A stretch of 8,058 nucleotides of DNA, taken from NCBI GenBank assembly GCA_003503355.1, contig DOCS01000136.1, positions 1 to 8,058 on the forward strand, read 5' to 3'. The position numbers and the translations under genes are program-made. The stretch's first letter is position 1; each line of letters starts with the position of its first letter. Source of the DNA: Opitutia bacterium. GTDB taxonomy: Bacteria; Verrucomicrobiota; Verrucomicrobiia; Opitutales; Coraliomargaritaceae. Shown here piece after piece: positions 1 through 6,799 of the stretch. The notes under the pieces are model-generated. The model saw nothing but the letters and a program-made list of their open reading frames with translations, was not told where the DNA came from and did not search any database.

Positions 1-176
1 GAGGTCGCCGGCTGCGAAAGGCCGATCAACTCGGCAATTTTAGAGACATTGCACGCATCCTCGCAGGTGGGTTCGGTCGGCAAAATCCGTAGAATCTGCA
101 AGCGCACGGGGTCGCCGATCGCCCAAAGTTGCTTGGCAAGTGTATCGAGATCAGGTTTTGTTTGAGCAGTAGGCAT
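1..176 (-). CDS. ArsR-family winged-helix transcriptional regulator, N-terminal part (cut by window edge)
   Basis: Reading the minus strand from the ATG at 176 gives 58 complete codons beginning MPTAQTKPDLDTLAKQ and running off the left edge. The segment GDPVRLQILRIL (residues 21-32) followed by NVSKIAELIGLSQPATS (43-59) is the classic ArsR/SmtB arrangement: a dimer-region helix, then the helix-turn-helix with its SQPATS recognition-helix start. Members are cytoplasmic dimeric repressors that leave DNA when a metal or another small signal binds. Two cysteines, C38 and C42, sit just before the recognition region, near where ArsR/SmtB proteins carry their ELCVC metal-site cysteines, so thiol or metal sensing is possible but unproven. 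The start is chosen because the preserved fold begins shortly after it; no SD is visible. It is divergent from kamA, which suggests autoregulation and perhaps control of kamA. The effector domain lies outside the window. Confidence 0.85.
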   Translation of the reverse strand, partial: MPTAQTKPDLDTLAKQLWAIGDPVRLQILRILPTEPTCEDACNVSKIAELIGLSQPAT

Positions 177-294
177 TGACTTATTTAAGTATGTGGATAC
201 GTAAATTTGTTTTGCAAATCAAGCTTTCGAGCTGAATTTATTTCATCTGCCGCAGTTCGGTCCGCCACCTCTCACACCTTCCCACCCACGCTTC
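177..294. promoter_or_regulatory. Divergent intergenic region arsR-like / kamA with palindromes and weak promoter boxes
   Basis: These 118 bases are AT-richer than the flanking genes and must hold both divergent promoters. The box TTGCAA at 212-217 is self-complementary, inside the 8-base palindrome TTTGCAAA (211-218). On the minus strand it stands 18 bases from CATACT (188-193), a fair -35/-10 pair for the ArsR gene. On the plus strand it stands 17-18 bases from AATTTAT (235-241), a weaker pair for kamA. An inverted repeat ATTTG (205-209) / CAAAT (215-219) with a 5-base spacer overlaps it and is a candidate ArsR-type operator. All assignments are by eye; ArsR operators are normally longer than this. 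Confidence 0.35.
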
Positions 295-1482
295 ATGTAT
301 CCAAACGACTCTCTCAACAACTGGCATAGTGGCCAAGGGCTCTGGGCCGACGTGCCTGCGGCAACATGGAACGACTGGAAGTGGCAGCTCAAAAACCGTA
401 TCACCTCGCTGGAGCAGCTGGAGGAGCATCTGGAACTGTCAGCCGACGAGCGCGCAGGCTGCCTGTTCGCCAAGGACAAGCTGGCGCTCGCGATTACGCC
501 GTATTTCTTCAACCTGATCGACCACGATGATCCGAACGACCCGGTGCGTCGACAAGTCGTGCCGCGCGCGGGTGAGATGCACACCGCGCCCGAAGAACTG
601 CTCGACCCCGTCGGCGAGGAAAACACCAAACCAGTCGATGGCATCGTGCACCGCTACCCCGACCGCGTGCTATTCCTCGTCACCGATCGTTGCGCCAGCT
701 ACTGCCGCTATTGCACCCGCAGTCGCTTGGTTTCGAACGCGCAGGACTATAACTTCCACCCCGAATTCGAGAGTGGCCTCGAATACATCCGCACCCACCC
801 GGAAATTCGCGACGTACTCCTAAGTGGCGGCGACCCGCTTCTATTGTCAGATCGTAAGCTTGACTACCTACTCGGCGAGTTGCGCAAGATCCCGCATGTT
901 GAATTCATACGCATCGGCTCGCGCATCCCGGTGTTCTTGCCTCAGCGCATTACACCCGAGCTCTGCGAAATCTTCAAAAAGCACGGCCCGATCTGGCTAA
1001 GCATTCACGTCAACCACCCGAACGAGTGCAGCCACGCGCTGCGTGATACCTGCGAGCGCCTTTCTTTCGCCGGCGTGCCAATCGGCAATCAATCAGTGCT
1101 GCTCAAAGACGTGAACGATGACGCCGAGGTGATGAAATCGCTCATTCACCGTCTGCTGATGATGCGCGTGCGCCCTTATTATCTGTATCAATGCGACTTG
1201 ATCACCGGCAGCGCCCACCTCCGAGCGGATGCACGTAAAGGCATTGAAATCATGCGAGCCTTGCGCGGGCATACCACCGGCTACGCAATCCCACAGTTCG
1301 TGATCGATGCTCCCGGCGGTGGCGGCAAAATCCCGATCAACCCGGAATACGTCAAAGAAGTAACCGATACGGAAATTATAATGCAGAACTTCCAAGGCAA
1401 CGAATATCGCTACCCCTTAATCGACGCGGCACAACAAGCGATCGACCCCGAGGCACCGAAGCTCGAACCGATCTTGACGTAG
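295..1482 (+). CDS. kamA: L-lysine 2,3-aminomutase (radical SAM, PLP-dependent)
   Basis: This 395-residue cytoplasmic enzyme should interconvert L-alpha-lysine and L-beta-lysine using a [4Fe-4S] cluster, S-adenosylmethionine and PLP. The cluster motif CASYCRYC gives C133, C137 and C140. R142 corresponds to the carboxylate-binding Arg134 of the Clostridium subterminale enzyme, D301 (in YQCDL) to Asp293, D338 (in VIDAPGGGGK) to Asp330, and K345 to the PLP lysine Lys337, all at a constant offset of eight. The two aspartates hold the substrate side-chain amine, so lysine rather than glutamate is the expected substrate. An N-terminal WNDWKWQLKNRI (25-36) and a C-terminal tail past the PLP lysine are typical of KamA. 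The shorter EpmB, which modifies EF-P, lacks the DAPGGGGK form. The ATG has no SD (it follows ccacgcttc). The usual partner ablB, which acetylates beta-lysine to an osmolyte, is not adjacent; beta-lysine could instead feed lysine degradation. It is followed on the same strand by the phosphate transporter gene. Confidence 0.95.
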   Translation: MYPNDSLNNWHSGQGLWADVPAATWNDWKWQLKNRITSLEQLEEHLELSADERAGCLFAKDKLALAITPYFFNLIDHDDPNDPVRRQVVPRAGEMHTAPEELLDPVGEENTKPVDGIVHRYPDRVLFLVTDRCASYCRYCTRSRLVSNAQDYNFHPEFESGLEYIRTHPEIRDVLLSGGDPLLLSDRKLDYLLGELRKIPHVEFIRIGSRIPVFLPQRITPELCEIFKKHGPIWLSIHVNHPNECSHALRDTCERLSFAGVPIGNQSVLLKDVNDDAEVMKSLIHRLLMMRVRPYYLYQCDLITGSAHLRADARKGIEIMRALRGHTTGYAIPQFVIDAPGGGGKIPINPEYVKEVTDTEIIMQNFQGNEYRYPLIDAAQQAIDPEAPKLEPILT

Positions 1483-1552
1483 CTGTAAGAATCATCCGCA
1501 CACAGCACTCCGACCGCTTTTTTAGCATTGCGGTTCAGCGTGCATCGACTTT

Positions 1553-1586
1553 TCTCTGGGTTTTCCTCGCTCAATCAAAACAGAGA
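1553..1586 (+). promoter_or_regulatory. Leader hairpin covering the SD-like bases of the Na/Pi transporter gene
   Basis: TCTCTG (1553-1558) pairs with CAGAGA (1581-1586), and after a two-G bulge TTTT (1561-1564) pairs with AAAA (1577-1580). That is ten base pairs around a 12-base loop. The hairpin ends seven bases before the ATG at 1594, and its 3' arm contains AGAGA, the only SD-like bases there. The folded form would therefore hide the ribosome-binding region. No phosphate-related motif is recognised, and the stem is AU-rich, so it may be weak. Confidence 0.35.
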
Positions 1587-1593
1587 TAATTCG

Positions 1594-3258
1594 ATGACTT
1601 TATTTTTTGCTATTTTCGGTGCCCTTGGACTCTTCCTTTACGGAATGAAGGTAATGAGCGAGGGCCTGCAGAAGGTTTCCGGTGAAGGACTGCGTGCGCT
1701 CATCCGCAACATGACACGCAACCGCCTCTCCGGGATCGTCAGCGGCACACTAATGACGACACTGGTCCAGTCCTCCAGTGCGACGACCGTGATGATCGTC
1801 AGTTTCGTCAACGCGCGCCTGCTGACGCTCACCGAATCGATCGGCATGATCATGGGAGCCAACCTCGGCACCACGACCACGTTCTGGATCGTCGCATTCC
1901 TCGGCTTCAAGTTCAGCCTAGCAAAAATCGCCCTGCCTTGCGTTGGCATCGGCGTGGCAATGATCTTCTTCAAGCGCCCGAAAGTGCGCGATTCGGGTGA
2001 AGCCCTGATCGGCTTCGGCTTACTCTTCTTGGGCTTGAGCTTGCTCAAGAAAGCCGTCCCCGATGTTAAGTCCAGCCCGGAACTCTTCTCGTTCCTGCAA
2101 GACTGGAGCGGCATGGGCATGGGCTCCGTCGCCATCTTCTTTCTGTTCGGAATCATTTTGACGGTTGTGGTGCAATCCTCGTCAGTCGCGGGTGCGATCA
2201 CGCTGACTCTGGCGGCCAAGGGCTGGATTGGCTACGAAGACGCCGCAGCCATCGTGCTCGGCGAAAACGTTGGCACTACGATTACCGCCAACCTTGCGGC
2301 CATGACCGCCGGCACTGAAGCCAAACGAGCGGCACGCGCTCACTTCATGTTCAACATCATTGGCGTACTGTGGATGATCCCGCTATTCTACATCTTTGCG
2401 GATATGATCGATCGTCTAGTGCCGGGCGATTCCAATGACAAAGAGTACACGCTTTACCACCTCGCACTGTTTCACTCGATGTTCAACCTGACAAACATCT
2501 GCATGCAGTTACCGTTTGTGAAACAACTTGCAATAATCGCCACAAAAATGGTGAGCGACAAGGGCGAGGACGAAGCATCACTTGAAGGTGAGCACATCAA
2601 TTACCAAGCGCCCAACCTACCGCAAACCGGCGAGATCAACCTTGCAGAAGCTGAGCGCGAAATCAAAGGCATGGCCGAGCTTACCCGCGAGATGTTCCGT
2701 GGCTTCAACGAAGTTTACGAGAACCCCGACAAAGACCTCTCCGCTCGCGTTAAGGAACTCAAAGCGATGGAAGAGCGCAGCGACCGTCTCGCCTTCGACA
2801 TCACACAGTACTTAATCTACTGCACCTCTTCAGAGCTCAGCCGCAAGCGCCTGAACGAAGTCACTGTAATGCTGCGAGTGATCTCCGAGCTCGAAGAGAT
2901 CTGCGACTGCGCCTACAATCTGGTGCGCCTGGCCGAGCAGAAATACAATAAGCAACGCGTTCTGCCGGAAGGTACGCAGGAAGCAATTCGCAACTTCTGC
3001 GGTCCAGTCGATCAATTCATGGGCTTCTACATCGAGAGCCTCACTAAAAAAGTGACAGCGGCCGATATCGAAGTTGCTCAGCAACTCGAAGACACCATCG
3101 ACGCTTCCCGCAAAAAGCTACGCCGCGAAGCCGTGCGACGCATGAGCGACCAAGCCAACATCAAATCTGAAATGCTTTACATCGACATCCTCAACAACAT
3201 TGAAGGCATCGGTGACCACTCGCTCAACATCCTGAAGCTCCTCAGTCAGATCGACTAA
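1594..3258 (+). CDS. Na+/phosphate cotransporter family protein with C-terminal PhoU-like domain
   Basis: This 554-residue inner-membrane protein combines a NptA/PNaS-type transporter (about 1-320) with a cytoplasmic PhoU-like helical domain (about 350-550), the layout of E. coli YjbB, which is of similar length. The two inverted transporter repeats are recognisable by paired motifs: QSSSATT (59-65) with GANLGTT (88-94), and QSSSVAG (194-200) with GENVGTT (223-229). These QSSS loops form the sodium/phosphate site in the family. Hydrophobic helices lie at roughly 1-20, 45-73, 80-105, 109-126, 135-152, 176-193 and 250-275. The PhoU-like part has acidic, heptad-rich helices such as EVTVMLRVISELEEICD (422-438). 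The family moves inorganic phosphate, and YjbB has been linked to export; direction here is unknown. The ATG at 1594 is preferred over a TTG at 1528 because the first transmembrane helix starts at once and the upstream codons fall in the leader hairpin. It lies 111 bases after kamA, so cotranscription is possible. Confidence 0.93.
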   Translation: MTLFFAIFGALGLFLYGMKVMSEGLQKVSGEGLRALIRNMTRNRLSGIVSGTLMTTLVQSSSATTVMIVSFVNARLLTLTESIGMIMGANLGTTTTFWIVAFLGFKFSLAKIALPCVGIGVAMIFFKRPKVRDSGEALIGFGLLFLGLSLLKKAVPDVKSSPELFSFLQDWSGMGMGSVAIFFLFGIILTVVVQSSSVAGAITLTLAAKGWIGYEDAAAIVLGENVGTTITANLAAMTAGTEAKRAARAHFMFNIIGVLWMIPLFYIFADMIDRLVPGDSNDKEYTLYHLALFHSMFNLTNICMQLPFVKQLAIIATKMVSDKGEDEASLEGEHINYQAPNLPQTGEINLAEAEREIKGMAELTREMFRGFNEVYENPDKDLSARVKELKAMEERSDRLAFDITQYLIYCTSSELSRKRLNEVTVMLRVISELEEICDCAYNLVRLAEQKYNKQRVLPEGTQEAIRNFCGPVDQFMGFYIESLTKKVTAADIEVAQQLEDTIDASRKKLRREAVRRMSDQANIKSEMLYIDILNNIEGIGDHSLNILKLLSQID

Positions 3259-3281
3259 GATACAGGCTACTAGGACCGCTG

Positions 3282-3308
3282 GGGTCCACGTTCTAAAAAC
3301 GTGGATCC
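3282..3308 (+). terminator. Probable intrinsic terminator hairpin of the transporter gene
   Basis: GGGTCCACGTT (3282-3292) pairs with AACGTGGATCC (3298-3308) over eleven positions, with one G-U pair, around the 5-base loop ctaaa. It begins 24 bases after the TAA of the transporter gene. Only three Ts follow (3309-3311), so the U-tract is poor and the element might pause or protect the transcript rather than stop transcription efficiently. It lies directly upstream of the TTGACA box for the next gene. Confidence 0.6.
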
Positions 3309-3309
3309 T

Positions 3310-3341
3310 TTGACAATCGCATGCAATTTTGCGATTTATAG
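3310..3341 (+). promoter_or_regulatory. Putative promoter with overlapping operator-like inverted repeat
   Basis: A perfect -35 hexamer TTGACA (3310-3315) is followed, at 17-19 base spacing, by an AT-rich stretch GATTTATA (3333-3340) that would serve as a poor -10. Between and overlapping them is an inverted repeat: AATCGCA (3315-3321) and TGCGATT (3330-3336), a perfect 7-base match with an 8-base spacer. A protein bound there would block this promoter. Any transcript would start close to the ATG at 3346, giving a very short or absent leader. The -10 is weak, so the promoter call is tentative. Confidence 0.4.
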
Positions 3342-3345
3342 CAGC

Positions 3346-3840
3346 ATGAAACGCGCGCCCCGGATTCGATGCACCTTGCTAGCGATTTTGTGCGCGCTGC
3401 TACACTGCTCGATGGCGCATGGCTCAGAAGTCACGCATGCCGCGTCGCTGCTCAGCTCATGGGATGCATTTGCATTCAAAATAGAGAACACACAATGCCG
3501 CGTAGGCATTGCCTCGGTAAAGCTGTCCGTCAGCAAGCTGACGCCTAAAGGTGGCAATCTGGTCGCCACCTATTCGATCGACGTCCCACTTAGTAAATCC
3601 AGCAGCGACACGGGCCTAATCGTCCTACCAATCGAGCTGACAGTCGATCAACTCGGGACACGAGGCGGCACGCTGACAGGCGTCGCGTATAGCAATAAAG
3701 AGGGCGCGACGCCCAACAAAATCATTTGTGAAGTCCGCCCACACGAAGACCAAGGCATCCGCTTGTCGATCATCACCGACAAACGCACGCTCAAGTTCAA
3801 GTCACGCTACACCGTGATCGCAACCGCCACAGACAGCTAG
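3346..3840 (+). CDS. Small secreted protein of unknown function (Sec signal peptide)
   Basis: This 164-residue product is not recognised. It opens with a clear Sec signal peptide: basic MKRAPRIR, a hydrophobic core about 9-24 (CTLLAILCALLHCSMA) and a likely signal-peptidase I cut near AHG/SEV (after residue 26). LLHC does not match a lipobox because His precedes the cysteine, so a lipoprotein is unlikely. The mature part is about 138 residues, rich in alternating hydrophobic and polar residues (for example GLIVLPIELTVDQL, 90-103) and in Thr and Ser, suggesting a beta-sandwich. Its two remaining cysteines, C51 and C128, could form a disulfide in the periplasm. The ATG at 3346 is chosen over a GTG at 3301 because the signal peptide starts there and the GTG lies inside the terminator hairpin. 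No SD is visible. It stands alone, with its own putative promoter, and converges on rapA. Confidence 0.75.
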   Translation: MKRAPRIRCTLLAILCALLHCSMAHGSEVTHAASLLSSWDAFAFKIENTQCRVGIASVKLSVSKLTPKGGNLVATYSIDVPLSKSSSDTGLIVLPIELTVDQLGTRGGTLTGVAYSNKEGATPNKIICEVRPHEDQGIRLSIITDKRTLKFKSRYTVIATATDS

Positions 3841-3841
3841 G

Positions 3842-3854
3842 GGCGCTACGCGCC
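3842..3854. terminator. Short GC hairpin between convergent genes
   Basis: GGCGC (3842-3846) pairs with GCGCC (3850-3854) around the loop tac. It begins two bases after the stop of the secreted orphan and contains the rapA stop codon (3846-3848). Its position between two convergent genes separated by 5 bases suggests a shared termination or transcript-end structure, but the stem has only five pairs and no T-run on either side, so this is weak. Confidence 0.25.
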
Positions 3855-6692
3855 GCCGGGTCCGCGCAAGATCAAGCGTACGCCATCCAGACGCAGGTGC
3901 GCTTTGGCGATATGTCGCGTCACATCGGCGATCACGTTTTCCGCAATCTTGATCTCTTGTTCACGTACATTCGGATTGACCTTGCGAAGCTCCTTCAAGC
4001 GATTCGCCTCTCCGTCCAACCGCGCATGTGCCTCGCTCATCGCAGTCTGCAACAAAGTCGACTTCTGCTTCCGAGCGTACTCTCGGGCCGACTTCAACAT
4101 CTCGGGCACCAATGCCTGCAACAGCGCGGGGTTCTGCTTCAGGCGAAAGACTGCTTCATCCCGCGCATGCTGATTAATGAGCGCATGCAGATAATCCTCA
4201 GAACAATCCTGCCCCGACATATCGACCACAACACGCACCGGAGTCGGCGGCAGGAAGCGGTCCACATGCAGGCGCGCAGGCGCCACGCTCTCGAGCACAT
4301 AAATTGCCTCAATCAAAATCGGCGGGGCATCCACGGTTTCGTCACCCCAGACCACAATCGAGCTGTTGCCCTTTTCTGAGCTTAAAATCAAATCGATCGA
4401 ACCACGCACCATCGGATGATCCCACGTAAGAAAGCCAACATCTTCACGCCCCAGCGCTCGCTTACGATCACAAGTGACCATCATGCCCTCTTCCGGCAGT
4501 CCAGGAAAGCAATCGGTAAACAGCTGCCCCGGCGACAGGTGATAGCTCCGATCATCAACATCCTCCACCGTCACCCCAAAGTGATCGAAAATCCGGTTCA
4601 TGAACTGATCCAGAGTCCGGTCGGCATCCAGCACCTGGATCTGATCCACCAGCTGACTGGAGACATCTTCGCGAAACGAATTCAATGCGATCAAGCGGTC
4701 TTGCCCCTGCCCCAGTTTCGCCTCCAAGTCTTGACGAAAGCCACGACTCTCCTCGATCAGCGCATCCGCTTTTTTGAGCAACGCCTGTCCTCCCTGGTGA
4801 TAGACCGGCCCGAGTTCACGCACCGCGTCACCGAATTGATCCAAATACGCATAGCCGCCCTTGAGCGAATGCTCCACCCCGTCAAGCCCCTCATGGTGCC
4901 AGCGCATGAGCAACTCCGTGCTACTATGCTCTAAGTAAGGGAGGTGCACTTTAATCGTTTCGGCTTGCCCGATGCGATCCAGCCGACCGATACGCTGCTC
5001 CAACAGCTCTGGATTGAGCGGCAAATCGAACAGCACCAGATGATGTGCAAACTGAAAGTTACGCCCCTCGCTGCCGATCTCCGAACAAAGCAAGATACGC
5101 GCACCCTCCGCTTCGGCAAACCACGCGGCATTGCGGTCGCGCTGCACCAAGGTCAACTCCTCATGGAAGACCGCAGCCTTCACGTTGAGCTCGCCACTCA
5201 ATGCATCATAAATCGCCTGCACCTTCTCTTGGGTGCGACAAATCAGCAATACCTTCTCCTCGCCCAATTCACGCAACAAATCCGCTAACCACTTGATCCG
5301 CGGACCATGCCGATAATCCACAGGCTCGGCAACGTCCGCAGGCCCCGTCTCAAAGTCAAACTCACGCAACAAGCGCGCCTGCAATTCGGCTTCGGACAGT
5401 GTCTTGCGTGTGGTCAATTTTTGTGGCAGCCCCTTGCGCACGGGGAACCCCGTCAATGAATCACGCGAATTTCTAAAAATCACACGCCCGGTGCCATGCC
5501 GGTCCACCAGCTCATCTAGCAGCGCCTTGCGGTCCTTTAAACGCTGTGCAAATTCCGCGTCACTGTATTCATCGAACACCTCACGTAAGAACGCCCCCTC
5601 TACCTTGGTCAACTTCTTGCCGTTTAGCAACTTACCTGCCACCGCCGCCACTTCGGTATATTCCGTCTGCTCCTGCTTAAACTGTTCCAAGTCAGGGTAG
5701 CGCTCCGGATCCAGCAAACGCAGACGTGCAAAGTGCCCCTCTGCGCCCAACTGCTCGGGCGTGGCGGTCAACAGCAGCAAGCCATGGCTCTTGCGCGTCA
5801 GTGCCTCAACCAACTGATACTCCGGACTCACGACCTCGGGCGTCCACTCCAGGTGGTGCGCTTCGTCGACGACCAGCATATCCCACTTCGCATCGATCGC
5901 ATGCTTCGCCCAGCGTTCGTCACCCAGCAACGTGCCAATGCTGCAAATCACCAACTGATCTTCCATAAAGGGATTCGCCTCAGGGTCCGCATCCACGATC
6001 GATTGGCAGCGTTGCGCATCAAATAAATTGAACCACAAATTGAAGCGACGCAGCAGCTCGACAAACCACTGGTGGACCAACGACTCCGGCAGCACGATCA
6101 GCATGCGTTCGGCGCGCCCGGTCAGATGCAAGCGGTGTAAAATCAAGCACGCCTCAATCGTTTTGCCCAGCCCGACCTCATCCGCCAACAACACCCGCGG
6201 CATGTAGCGGTTGGCCACTTCGGATGCAATGTAGAGCTGATGTGGAATCAGGTCGATACGCCCGCCAGCGAAGCCCGCGACGTCCGATTTGCGCATCGCA
6301 TGTTGACGCGCAATCGTCTCATAGCGCAGCTCGAACGCATCCGACTGATCAATCTGCCCACCGATCAAGCGGTCTTCCGGCTTACTGAAACTGATGGTAT
6401 CCGCCAGTTCCGCCTCCGGCACCTCGATACCGCCGCCAACATAAGTCAGCAGTCCGTCCAACTCACGCACCTCCTCCACCAAAACGACTGCACCTCCCTG
6501 AGAATGAATCGTATCGCCGACCCGAAACTCGACCCGCTTGATCGGCGCATTGGCCGGCGCATACAGGCGCGCTTCACTGGCTGCAGTAAAGATAAGTCGT
6601 ATCTGGTGCCGAGATACCGACTCCAAAATACCAAGTCCAAGTTCCGGTTCTGTTTCACTTATCCAGCGCTGTCCGATCTTAAAGTCTGCCAT
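3846..6692 (-). CDS. rapA: RNA polymerase-associated ATPase RapA (Swi2/Snf2 family)
   Basis: The 948-residue product is close to E. coli RapA (968) in length and motif order. RapA binds core RNA polymerase and uses ATP to help recycle it after termination. The N-terminal part (about 1-105) begins FKIGQRWISETEPELGLG and matches the RapA double beta-barrel region. The ATPase core shows PHQLYIA (150-156), Walker A DEVGLGKT (171-178, K177), DEAH (276-279), LTATPEQLG (308-316), EIGSEGRNFQF (538-548) and motif VI QRIGRLDRIGQ (566-576). The C-terminal RapA-specific region includes DRFLPPTPVR (811-820) and a charged helical stretch ending in RLDGVRLIL. The ATG at 6692 is chosen because the conserved MADFKIGQRW begins there; a TTG at 6728 would add 12 unrelated residues. 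No SD is visible. The gene is intact. The tail LRGPGGA is short and Gly-rich. Outside Gammaproteobacteria this full domain set is less familiar to me. Confidence 0.96.
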   Translation of the reverse strand: MADFKIGQRWISETEPELGLGILESVSRHQIRLIFTAASEARLYAPANAPIKRVEFRVGDTIHSQGGAVVLVEEVRELDGLLTYVGGGIEVPEAELADTISFSKPEDRLIGGQIDQSDAFELRYETIARQHAMRKSDVAGFAGGRIDLIPHQLYIASEVANRYMPRVLLADEVGLGKTIEACLILHRLHLTGRAERMLIVLPESLVHQWFVELLRRFNLWFNLFDAQRCQSIVDADPEANPFMEDQLVICSIGTLLGDERWAKHAIDAKWDMLVVDEAHHLEWTPEVVSPEYQLVEALTRKSHGLLLLTATPEQLGAEGHFARLRLLDPERYPDLEQFKQEQTEYTEVAAVAGKLLNGKKLTKVEGAFLREVFDEYSDAEFAQRLKDRKALLDELVDRHGTGRVIFRNSRDSLTGFPVRKGLPQKLTTRKTLSEAELQARLLREFDFETGPADVAEPVDYRHGPRIKWLADLLRELGEEKVLLICRTQEKVQAIYDALSGELNVKAAVFHEELTLVQRDRNAAWFAEAEGARILLCSEIGSEGRNFQFAHHLVLFDLPLNPELLEQRIGRLDRIGQAETIKVHLPYLEHSSTELLMRWHHEGLDGVEHSLKGGYAYLDQFGDAVRELGPVYHQGGQALLKKADALIEESRGFRQDLEAKLGQGQDRLIALNSFREDVSSQLVDQIQVLDADRTLDQFMNRIFDHFGVTVEDVDDRSYHLSPGQLFTDCFPGLPEEGMMVTCDRKRALGREDVGFLTWDHPMVRGSIDLILSSEKGNSSIVVWGDETVDAPPILIEAIYVLESVAPARLHVDRFLPPTPVRVVVDMSGQDCSEDYLHALINQHARDEAVFRLKQNPALLQALVPEMLKSAREYARKQKSTLLQTAMSEAHARLDGEANRLKELRKVNPNVREQEIKIAENVIADVTRHIAKAHLRLDGVRLILRGPGGA

Positions 6693-6748
6693 CGCCCGAA
6701 CGTCAACGAGGGCAGAGCAGTTTGTCAAAGCGAAGATAGCAAAAGCGT

Positions 6749-6777
6749 ATACTATCCCAGCGCATGCCCAAGGTCAG
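6749..6777 (-). promoter_or_regulatory. Putative rapA promoter
   Basis: On the minus strand CTGACC (6772-6777) and TAGTAT (6749-6754) are separated by exactly 17 bases; each matches four of six sigma-70 consensus positions. The -10 lies about 57 bases upstream of the rapA ATG and downstream of the possible small ORF at 6800-7003, so rapA need not depend on that ORF's transcription. The overlapping TATACG could alternatively be the -10. Confidence 0.4.
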
Positions 6778-6799
6778 CCGTTTCACAACGACAACCGTA

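Noticed and set aside
295..1482. EpmB (EF-P lysine aminomutase) instead of KamA
   Set aside because: EpmB lacks the YQCDL and DAPGGGGK forms and the C-terminal tail seen here, and is shorter.
1513..1534. ACCGC / GCGGT inverted repeat with a T6 run in its loop, after kamA
   Set aside because: A terminator needs the T-run after the stem, not in the loop; the stem is five or six pairs and fits no known element. kamA's terminator, if any, is unresolved.
1528..1593. N-terminal extension of the transporter from the TTG at 1528
   Set aside because: The extension would add 22 residues before the first membrane helix, has a weak start codon and no SD, and overlaps the leader hairpin.
3301..3345. GTG start at 3301 for the secreted orphan
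   Set aside because: It begins inside the terminator hairpin and would put 15 non-signal residues before an evident signal peptide.
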